From Clostridiales bacterium (lineage in GTDB: Bacteria > Bacillota > Clostridia > Oscillospirales > Acutalibacteraceae), in the NCBI GenBank assembly GCA_021202245.1, contig JAJQDK010000113.1:1-10065 (forward strand): 10,065 bases of DNA, read 5' to 3'. The notes below the pieces were generated by a model. That model ran no database searches. It worked only from the letters and a program-made list of their open reading frames with translations, and was not told where the DNA came from. Position 1 is the first letter of the stretch. Each line of letters opens with the position of its first letter. Position numbers and translations under genes: made by a program. Below, piece by piece: positions 1 through 5,940 of this stretch.

Positions 1-38
1 TACAACTCCCTCTGAAATGATGAATGGCACCCGCCGCC
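1..38 (-). other. Left edge: possible ribosome site of a further gene
   Basis: Read on the minus strand, after the hairpin, the sequence ends with AGAGGGAGTTGTA at 13-1. The AGGGAG is a plausible Shine-Dalgarno for a gene starting just beyond the left edge on the same strand. No coding sequence is visible, so this is only a suggestion that the gene run continues. Confidence 0.25.
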
Positions 39-49
39 TTAGTGGCGGG
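30..49. terminator. GC-rich hairpin over the pgsA stop codon
   Basis: CCCGCC at 30-35 pairs with GGCGGG at 44-49 around an eight-base loop that contains the pgsA-frame stop (39-41). In the minus direction no T-run follows, so it is not a standard intrinsic terminator for this operon. In the plus direction a run of five T begins seven bases after the stem, so it could weakly terminate a convergent plus-strand transcript. It may also serve to protect the 3' end of the mRNA. Confidence 0.3.
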
Positions 50-659
50 GGTCATTTTTGCATAAGTTATTTTGCTCCGCTTTATGCTCCTTGATCATAG
101 AAAAGAAAATTCCGCCGTACTTAAATAGTGCAAAAATCATTGCCACAGCGGTTATTGCAAGCAGAACAAAATCAAGAACGTAGTTTTCATAATCGAATGC
201 TGCCTTGAGAAAAACAATTGAGCAAACGGAAATATAGAAAAGTATTGTTCCAAGCTTTCCGTACCATTTTGCTGCAGGCGGAGTCATTCCGTTTTTTATA
301 AGATAAGTTCCGCCACCGAGCATAGCGACATCCTTAACCAAAAGAATAATCATAACAGGCAGCACAACGGGAACATAAACAACCATACAAACGGCAACCG
401 CCAAAAGCGTTATTTTGTCCGCAATGGGGTCGAGTATCTTTACCTAAGCCGAAAACTGATTGAATTTGAGTGCGATCAAGCCGTCAAGACAATCCCTTAA
501 GCCCGACAGAGCTATACATATTGCCGAAGGGACATATCTTTCCTGCAAAAAAAGAATCATAAACGGAATTATCAGTATAAATCTTATATAAGTTAAAATA
601 TTAGGAATCGTAAGCGGGTCGGAGGTTTTGAAGCTCCACTCGTCTTTCTTGTTTTCCAT
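39..659 (-). pseudogene. pgsA: CDP-alcohol phosphatidyltransferase (PgsA-like), interrupted by amber codon
   Basis: PgsA makes phosphatidylglycerophosphate from CDP-diacylglycerol and glycerol-3-phosphate, the committed step to phosphatidylglycerol and cardiolipin. From the ATG at 659 the frame reads 71 residues (TIPNILTYIRF, then DCLDG), meets TAG at 446-444, and stays open in the same frame to TAA at 41-39, about 205 residues in all, the normal size. The family signature DxxDGxxAR-x8-GxxxDxxxD is traceable at residues 56-81. All four Asp are kept (56, 59, 77, 81), but Arg is Leu64, the amber codon is the last of the x8 stretch, and Gly is Val73. After the stop, KILDPIADK and four or so membrane helices look normal, including PPAAKWYGK. 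No ribosome site supports a restart for the second part. Either a recently inactivated gene or a base-calling error; the flanks suggest recent selection. Confidence 0.8.
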
Positions 660-664
660 TTTTT

Positions 665-669
665 CCTCC
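665..669 (-). promoter_or_regulatory. Ribosome binding site deciding the pgsA-like start
   Basis: A perfect GGAGG lies five bases before the ATG at 659. It shows that this ATG, and not the in-frame TTG at 671 that runs into the site itself, begins the pgsA-like protein. Confidence 0.8.
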
Positions 670-685
670 AAACAAATTCACCCAA

Positions 686-1345
686 TCATATTGATGAACA
701 AAACATCTTAAACAGCGAGCCAATAATTAGGTTGTTCGCTGTTATTTGCGGATTTGAAAAAGCTATAACCGCATAAGCAATATTGACTGCAATCCAAATA
801 AAAATTATGCCCTCAATTCCGCTGACAACTCCGCCGATTGTTTTGTCAATCTGATTTAATACCGGCGCTCTGAAAAGGCGCATCAGTAATTTTATAAGCC
901 TTTTGAATATGATAATAAGCAATATAAATATGACGGCGCTGAGCAATACCTCAATTACCGAAACTATTGCCGGAGCTATTGCTTCCTCAATCGCTTCGGC
1001 TGTATTACCGGCGATTTCCGAGGTTGACAGAGCGCTTGACAGACTGTTTTCGTCCGCTCCGAACAGAGAAAATATTGCAGCGAAAAATGCCGGAATTGCA
1101 TCTAAATATTGATCAACGGCATACTGCTCCCCATACTGAGTAATTGTATTCTCAATATTGGTAATTATGCTTTCCCCGATAAACGAATCGTATATCGTCT
1201 GAGCAAGCAGCTGCGCAAGAAATGAGGATATTGCGCAGGCAAGCACAAAACCTATTATGCTTAAAATACTTCTGACAATTCCCCGTTTTATTCCCAACAG
1301 GATGAAGAGAGCAAGCAGCGCAACAATTATTATATTAGAAATCAT
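686..1345 (-). CDS. CvpA family membrane protein
   Basis: CvpA proteins are small integral membrane proteins, named for a requirement in E. coli colicin V production; their biochemical role is still poorly defined. The 219-residue protein opens with the family's typical pattern: a first helix (about 3-19), then GIKRGIVRS (18-26) and a second helix (about 27-49). A long extracytoplasmic stretch (about 52-125), acidic and Ala/Ser-rich, follows. A third helix (about 127-147), a basic cytoplasmic loop (KRLIKLLMRLFRAP, 148-161) and a fourth helix (about 173-196) containing the GGVVSGIEG start close the protein. The conserved Gly-rich entry to the last helix supports the assignment. The start overlaps the stop of the DUF5711-like gene by four bases; the pgsA-like gene begins 26 bases after its stop. 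Confidence 0.85.
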   Translation of the reverse strand: MISNIIIVALLALFILLGIKRGIVRSILSIIGFVLACAISSFLAQLLAQTIYDSFIGESIITNIENTITQYGEQYAVDQYLDAIPAFFAAIFSLFGADENSLSSALSTSEIAGNTAEAIEEAIAPAIVSVIEVLLSAVIFILLIIIFKRLIKLLMRLFRAPVLNQIDKTIGGVVSGIEGIIFIWIAVNIAYAVIAFSNPQITANNLIIGSLFKMFCSSI

Positions 1346-2637
1346 TGTGTTTCCTCGCTTGTTTGCCGGGTTTCCGATGATGAAGCGCCGAGGTCGAAAT
1401 ATCTGATCTGATTAACGCTGAGAAGATACAGAGAACTGTTCGAGGTTAAAATCAGGCTTTTTGAACCGGTGCCCGTATCGCCCGAATATGTAAGCTGTCC
1501 GTCTGTATTATATAGGTAAACTGTGTTTCCATCAAGAAGCGCCATCGTATTTTTGTACATAGACAGAGATTCGGATTTATATTCGGTATCTATTGAGCAA
1601 ACCTGTTCCCCGTTGCTGTTATACTGCACAAGAGTACAGCTTCTGCCGTCGCCGCTGCGTGAAAGTGCCAGCGTATAGGCGTTTGTGTCTGGGTTAAAGC
1701 AGTAATTTGCAAGAGTTTTGTCACCGTAATCGTTGGTAGTGTAGCTTTCGCTGCCTACGGTAATCAAATATGACGCAGTTTGTCCGACAAGCGCTATTTT
1801 GCTGTTATTTAAATATTTGCAGTCTAATATAGCCTCATCGTCTATGCAATAGAAGGACTCAGGGTCCTCGCTTGAAAAATCGAGCACATAAACACCAGAA
1901 GTTTTTGCGCCGTCGCTGCTTGTTATTCCGGCGGCTACGCAGCCGGAGCCGTCGCTGTTGAGCGCCACTGAGGTTATATAATACTCAGAGAAGTAATATT
2001 TATATATTCTGTTGTTGTTTTCATCGTATACAAAAAGCGTAGTAAGATATCCGTTGCCCTCGGTGACAATGCAGTAAATTCCGTTATCCGAAATATCACC
2101 GGTATAAATATCCTCATCGGTTTCGCCGGTGTAAAGCTTGCTGTCAAAATCGTAAACCTCAAAGCATGTACCGCCCAAACCGTATGTAAGGAAACGATTG
2201 CCGGAGGATTTCAAAACAGGCGTTGAATAGCTAATCTGATAATTTGCAATCTTGCTTGCAGTTGAATTAAGAGTTACAAACGAAACGTCGGAAACATAAG
2301 CGACGTGACCTTGAGAAACGGCAAAATTATCCGCCGTGACCTCAGAGCCTACCAAATCGACAGGATAGCCGTTGCCTGCGTTGCCGAGAACGTCATACGT
2401 CCACCAGGTTGAAATGTTGTCCCATGTCAGCTTATCACGATTGGCAAAAGCAAATACGATAAGACCTGCAACAAAGACAATGCAAACCGAAATGATTATT
2501 TTTTTGACAGCGCCGGGCGACATATCAGTCTTTTCCTGCTCATAATCGTCAAGAGGCACATCCTCATAGCTGATTACGTCACGGTCCGTCTTTTTTTGCT
2601 TTTGTTCGGCATATCTTCCGTTTTTTCTTCCAAACAT
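1342..2637 (-). CDS. DUF5711-like membrane-anchored beta-propeller protein
   Basis: This 431-residue protein has a charged, probably cytoplasmic N-terminus (1-45, Lys/Asp/Glu-rich), one membrane helix (about 46-65, IIISVCIVFVAGLIVFAF) and a large outer domain. It appears to match the family of unknown function DUF5711 of Clostridia (from memory, not searched). The outer domain repeats a pattern of hydrophobic strand, turn and aromatic-rich strand (for example LFVYDENNN, GVYVLDF, TVYLYNTDG, IRYFDLG), with units beginning near residues 112, 149, 187, 232, 280, 320, 364 and 402. This suggests a seven- or eight-bladed beta-propeller. The tail (417-431) is Ser/Thr/Glu-rich. No catalytic motif is visible. 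Its stop overlaps the cvpA start by four bases (ATGA), so the two are probably made together. Function is unknown; a cell-surface binding or sensing role is only a guess. Confidence 0.85.
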   Translation of the reverse strand: MFGRKNGRYAEQKQKKTDRDVISYEDVPLDDYEQEKTDMSPGAVKKIIISVCIVFVAGLIVFAFANRDKLTWDNISTWWTYDVLGNAGNGYPVDLVGSEVTADNFAVSQGHVAYVSDVSFVTLNSTASKIANYQISYSTPVLKSSGNRFLTYGLGGTCFEVYDFDSKLYTGETDEDIYTGDISDNGIYCIVTEGNGYLTTLFVYDENNNRIYKYYFSEYYITSVALNSDGSGCVAAGITSSDGAKTSGVYVLDFSSEDPESFYCIDDEAILDCKYLNNSKIALVGQTASYLITVGSESYTTNDYGDKTLANYCFNPDTNAYTLALSRSGDGRSCTLVQYNSNGEQVCSIDTEYKSESLSMYKNTMALLDGNTVYLYNTDGQLTYSGDTGTGSKSLILTSNSSLYLLSVNQIRYFDLGASSSETRQTSEETQ

Positions 2638-2688
2638 ATATTCACCCCTTTTACTTTCCCGGCTTTTTAATACATAAATTTATGAGCT
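2638..2688 (-). promoter_or_regulatory. truA-DUF5711 gap with 12-bp palindrome and ribosome site
   Basis: This 51-base AT-rich gap contains a perfect 12-base palindrome, CATAAATTTATG, at 2673-2684. On the minus strand TTATTA (partly in the end of truA) and TATTAA stand 17 bases apart around the palindrome, a weak promoter-like pair. The GGGGTGA at 2648-2642, four bases before the ATG at 2637, is a good ribosome site for the next gene. A separate promoter for the membrane-protein genes is possible but not shown. Confidence 0.35.
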
Positions 2689-3453
2689 TTAATAATTTAC
2701 CTTGTTAAGATACAAGCCGCACGCCTGAGCAGTGGGACCTGCATACTTTCTGTCTTTTTTATCTATAATATCGGCTATTCCGTCAGCGGGAATTTTTCCC
2801 TGCTGAACACGCAGCAGAGTGCCGACCATAATTCTTACCATATTGTAAAGGAAGCCGTCGGCTTCAACCCTCATCGTCACCATATTGCCCTCACGAGATA
2901 CCGAAAACAACTTTACCGTGCGGGTCATATTCCCCTTTTCACGGTTATCAAGCGTGCAAAACGAGGTAAAATCGTGGGTTCCCACATAAGCCTGCGCCGC
3001 TTGGTTGAGCATAATTTCATCAAGCTTATATCTGTAGTGGAGTACGTAGCCGTCAAGAAACACATTGCGTACCTCGGAATTCCAGATTTTGTAAATATAT
3101 TCCTTGCTTTTGCAGCTGTAGCGTGCGTGAAAACCGTCGTCAACCCTTTTGCAGTCGGACACAGCCACAGACTTGGGCAGCCAGCGGTTAAGAGCAGCTT
3201 TAAGGCGTTCGGGTGCAATAGGATGTGAGGTTTTCAGACTGATGCAGTACATATTGGCATGCACTCCGCTGTCGGTGCGGCTGCAGCCCTTTACATCGTA
3301 ATCTTCGCCGATTATCTTGGAAAGGGCATTTTGAAAGACCTCCTGAACAGACAGCGCATTTTGCTGAATCTGCCAGCCGTGAAAACATTTGCCGTCATAT
3401 GAAATTGTAAGCAGCAGATTTTTTACATTACCGCCGTCAGAAATATATTGCAT
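2689..3453 (-). CDS. truA: tRNA pseudouridine(38-40) synthase TruA
   Basis: TruA converts uridines 38-40 of the tRNA anticodon arm to pseudouridine. From the ATG at 3453 it is 254 residues, close to the family norm of about 245-265. Visible are LTISYDG and FHGWQ near the N-terminus (15-28), the catalytic block GCSRTDSGVHA with nucleophile Asp61, the central FHARYSCKSKEY segment, GTHDFTSFC, and the C-terminal FLYNMVRIMVGTLL block and CGLYL. A TTG at 3468 would add five residues, but the GGAG seven bases before the ATG supports the shorter form. The first 31 bases overlap the end of ecfT in another frame. The ecfA1-ecfA2-ecfT-truA order is conserved in many Firmicutes, where ribosomal protein genes usually flank it; here a DUF5711 gene follows. 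Confidence 0.96.
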   Translation of the reverse strand: MQYISDGGNVKNLLLTISYDGKCFHGWQIQQNALSVQEVFQNALSKIIGEDYDVKGCSRTDSGVHANMYCISLKTSHPIAPERLKAALNRWLPKSVAVSDCKRVDDGFHARYSCKSKEYIYKIWNSEVRNVFLDGYVLHYRYKLDEIMLNQAAQAYVGTHDFTSFCTLDNREKGNMTRTVKLFSVSREGNMVTMRVEADGFLYNMVRIMVGTLLRVQQGKIPADGIADIIDKKDRKYAGPTAQACGLYLNKVNY

Positions 3454-4235
3454 AAAACCACTCCGCAAATTAACAGCGCCGCCGTAATAATTGCAAGCAC
3501 GTCAAGCTTTGACATATGAATTATTTTCATTCTTGTTCTGCCGTCTCCGCCCTTATAGCAGCGGCACTCCATAGCAGTTGCCAAATCATATGCGCGCCGG
3601 AATGCGGACACAAAGAGAGGAATTAAAATCGGAATCAGCGCCTTCAGCCTTTGAAAAATGTTGCCCGATTCCATATCGGCGACTCTCGCCTTTTGAGCCT
3701 GCATAATTTTATCGGTTTCCTCAATGAGCGTAGGCACAAACCTGAGCGCAAGCGACATCATCATGGCAATCTCGTGAACGGGAAAGTGAATTTTATTTAA
3801 AGGCTTCATAATCCGCTCGAGAGCATCGGACAGGTCCGTGGGAGAGGTTGTAAAGGTCAGGCAGGAGCTTATGAGGATAAGGCAAACGATGCGGACGGTG
3901 ACAAATATCGCCCGATTGATTCCGTTGACAGTAATTTTAAGTATTCCCCATTCCCACAGAGGATCTCCCGTGCCGTAAAACAAATTGAGAACAGATGTAA
4001 TAACAACAATTGTGATTATGACCTTTAGGCTTTTGAAATAAAACTTTGCCGGCACTCCGCTTGAAGCTATACACATAACCGTGAACAGTGTAACAAGCGC
4101 AAGTGACAAATAGTTGAACGTACAAAAAATAATTACGATACAAGCAACAAGCAGGACAATTTTTACACGGGGATCAAGCCTGTGAACAAGACTTTTTCCT
4201 GGATAATATTGTCCCAGAGTAACATCTCTAATCAT
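3423..4235 (-). CDS. ecfT: Energy-coupling factor transporter transmembrane protein EcfT
   Basis: EcfT is the membrane scaffold linking the two ATPases to the S component. The 270-residue protein begins MIRDVTLGQYYPG and HRLDPR (18-23), hallmark N-terminal features. Hydrophobic helices lie at about 26-56, 70-88, 108-128 and 243-266. A cytoplasmic coupling domain (about 135-240) holds the two short motifs that contact the ATPases, each normally Ala-Arg-Gly. Here the first reads QKARVADMES (181-190), with Val185 (codon 3683-3681) in place of Gly, and the second reads MECRCYKGG (222-230), with both Ala and Gly replaced by Cys. I recall the second form from other Clostridia; the Val looks less usual. 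The arginines, the critical residues, are kept, so the protein is probably functional. It starts within the ecfA2 stop and overlaps the truA start by 31 bases. Confidence 0.94.
   Translation of the reverse strand: MIRDVTLGQYYPGKSLVHRLDPRVKIVLLVACIVIIFCTFNYLSLALVTLFTVMCIASSGVPAKFYFKSLKVIITIVVITSVLNLFYGTGDPLWEWGILKITVNGINRAIFVTVRIVCLILISSCLTFTTSPTDLSDALERIMKPLNKIHFPVHEIAMMMSLALRFVPTLIEETDKIMQAQKARVADMESGNIFQRLKALIPILIPLFVSAFRRAYDLATAMECRCYKGGDGRTRMKIIHMSKLDVLAIITAALLICGVVLCNIFLTAVM
3461..3464 (-). promoter_or_regulatory. Ribosome binding site deciding the truA start
   Basis: A GGAG seven bases before the ATG at 3453 lies inside the coding sequence of ecfT. It favours the ATG over the in-frame TTG at 3468, which overlaps this site's own position. 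Confidence 0.7.
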
Positions 4236-5098
4236 AGTTTGCCCTCCTTTTTCAGGAGTGAGTAAACACAGCTAAAGGCGTCGTCAACCGTAAGCACTCC
4301 GTCGGGTACGTCATAGCCTTTTTCTTTGAGGCAGAGCATAATTTTGGTAATCTGAGGAACACGAAGTCCGATTTGTTCAAGCTCTCTGCCGTGTGAAAAT
4401 ACCTCTTCGGTTTTATCAAATATAACCGATTCGGAGCTGTTCATAACTATAATCCTGTCCGCAACACGCGCTACGTCCTCCATACTGTGCGACACAAGCA
4501 AAATCGTATTTTTTCTCTGCTTGTGATACTGCACAATCTGGCTGAGCAAAACATCTCTGCCCATCGGATCAAGCCCCGCAGTAGGCTCATCGAGTATGAG
4601 AACCTCGGGATCCATTGCAATTACGCCTGCAATTGCGGCACGGCGTTTTTCACCGCCCGATAAGTCAAACGGAGATTTACTGAGCAAATCGGGAGCGAGT
4701 CCCGCAAATGCGGCAGCCTTTCTGACGGCTGAGTCAAGCTCCTTGCCGCTTTTGCCCATATTTATCGGGCCGAAGGCTATATCCTTATATACAGTTTCAT
4801 CGAAGAGCTGGTATTCGGGATATTGGAATACCATACCCACCTTAAAACGGATTTTTCTGATTTCCTTGGGATTTTCCCAAATATCCTTTCCGTTAAAAAG
4901 CACCTGTCCTTCAGTAGGCTTTATCAATCCGTTGAGCATCTGTACAAGCGTGGACTTGCCGGAGCCGGTGTGACCGATAATTCCGATAAGCTCGCCGGAA
5001 TCAATGCCGAGATTGATATTTTTGACGGCGCATTTTTCATACGGCGTGCCTTGTCCGTAGACAAAGCTTAAATTTTTAAGCTCGAGGATTTTGGTCAT
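4232..5098 (-). CDS. ecfA2: Energy-coupling factor transporter ATPase EcfA2
   Basis: EcfA2 pairs with EcfA1 to form the ATPase heterodimer under EcfT. The 288-residue protein has Walker A GHTGSGKST (42-50), Q-loop FQYPEYQ (91-97), signature LSGGE (146-150) followed by KRRAAIAG, Walker B VLILDE (166-171), D-loop GLDP (175-178) and switch His204. The GTPYEKCAVKNINL segment (17-30) and the LSGGEKRR variant of the signature are typical of EcfA2 rather than EcfA1. The C-terminal region (about 228-288) carries the family's extra helices. Both ends overlap neighbours by four bases: its ATG lies in the ecfA1 stop, and its stop lies in the ecfT start. This suggests coupled translation and fixed stoichiometry of the module. 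Confidence 0.95.
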   Translation of the reverse strand: MTKILELKNLSFVYGQGTPYEKCAVKNINLGIDSGELIGIIGHTGSGKSTLVQMLNGLIKPTEGQVLFNGKDIWENPKEIRKIRFKVGMVFQYPEYQLFDETVYKDIAFGPINMGKSGKELDSAVRKAAAFAGLAPDLLSKSPFDLSGGEKRRAAIAGVIAMDPEVLILDEPTAGLDPMGRDVLLSQIVQYHKQRKNTILLVSHSMEDVARVADRIIVMNSSESVIFDKTEEVFSHGRELEQIGLRVPQITKIMLCLKEKGYDVPDGVLTVDDAFSCVYSLLKKEGKL

Positions 5099-5937
5099 TT
5101 CAGCACCTCCTCAAGCAAGGCGACACATTCTTCTTCATTAAGGGGCAGGCTGTCGACACTGATGCCGCAGCCCTTAAGCCTGTAGGCAAGCTCCGCAGCC
5201 TGAGGCACGTCAAGCCTGTGCTTTTTGAGCAGCTCAACCTGAGAAAAAACCTCTCTCGGCTTGCCCTGAGTCAAAATTTTGCCCTCGTCCATTACGGCCA
5301 CTCTGTCGGCAAGCACAGCCTCGTCCATATAGTGAGTAATGAGGACAACAGTCATATTTTTTTCCTTGTTAAGCTTTAAAAGTGTTGAGAGAACCTCATC
5401 TCTGCCGTTCGGGTCAAGCATTGCGGTGGGCTCGTCAAGCACAATACATTCCGGCTGCATTGCAAGTATTCCGGCGATTGCAACCCTTTGCTTTTGCCCT
5501 CCCGACAGCTTAAACGGAGCATTAGTGCGGTATTCGTACATATCGACAATTTTAAGCGCTTCATCAACACGCTTCCTGATTTCTTCGGGGGGCACCCCGA
5601 GGTTTTCTGGTCCGAAGGCTACGTCCTCCTCAACAATGCTCGCCACAAGCTGATTATCGGGATTTTGCAGTACAAGCCCTACCTTTTTTCTGATGTCATA
5701 AGTTTTTTCTTCGTCAGAGGTATCGTCACCGTCCACAAAAACCTTGCCGCTGTCGGGCAAAAGCATAGCGTTAAGGTGCTTTGCTACGGTGGACTTGCCG
5801 CAGCCGTTATGGCCGAGCAAGGCGATAAACTCGCCCTTTTCTATATCAATCGACAAGCCGTTTACAGCATTTTTTGCGGAAACGCCGTCATCATCGGAAT
5901 AAGAAAAAACTATATTTTGAACAGAGATAAAACTCAT
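5095..5937 (-). CDS. ecfA1: Energy-coupling factor transporter ATPase EcfA1
   Basis: EcfA1 is one of the two cytoplasmic ABC ATPases of the ECF transporter energising module, which drives uptake of vitamins or metal ions through interchangeable membrane S components. The 280-residue protein shows Walker A GHNGCGKST (42-50), Q-loop LQNPDNQ (90-96), ABC signature LSGGQ (144-148) followed by KQRVAIAG, Walker B CIVLDE (164-169), D-loop MLDP (173-176) and switch His202. The DNQ and VAFGPENLG stretches (94-96, 106-114) are typical of the EcfA/CbiO group. It is placed first of two adjacent ATPase genes, the usual A1 position, and its stop overlaps the ecfA2 start (ATGA). GGGAGAAG inside the end of the methyltransferase gene is the probable ribosome site. 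No substrate-binding S component is nearby, as in group II systems where one module serves many S proteins. Confidence 0.95.
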   Translation of the reverse strand: MSFISVQNIVFSYSDDDGVSAKNAVNGLSIDIEKGEFIALLGHNGCGKSTVAKHLNAMLLPDSGKVFVDGDDTSDEEKTYDIRKKVGLVLQNPDNQLVASIVEEDVAFGPENLGVPPEEIRKRVDEALKIVDMYEYRTNAPFKLSGGQKQRVAIAGILAMQPECIVLDEPTAMLDPNGRDEVLSTLLKLNKEKNMTVVLITHYMDEAVLADRVAVMDEGKILTQGKPREVFSQVELLKKHRLDVPQAAELAYRLKGCGISVDSLPLNEEECVALLEEVLK

Positions 5938-5940
5938 TCT

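Noticed and set aside
39..404. The second part of the pgsA-like gene as an independent membrane protein
   Set aside because: Its sequence continues the PgsA family in the same frame, the catalytic motif lies upstream of any start, and no ribosome site precedes the TTG at 404.
39..659. Genome-wide recoding of TAG as a sense codon
   Set aside because: Only this one in-frame TAG interrupts a recognisable protein in the window; the other ten genes are unbroken, and damage nearby in the same motif points to local error or decay.
903..1112. Plus-strand open frame opposite cvpA
   Set aside because: Antisense to a clear CvpA gene; Ala/Ser/Ile-rich content is explained by the complementary codons.
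4232..5937. Tandem duplication of one ABC ATPase gene
   Set aside because: The two proteins differ throughout and match the distinct EcfA1 and EcfA2 types, an ancient paralog pair and not a recent local repeat.
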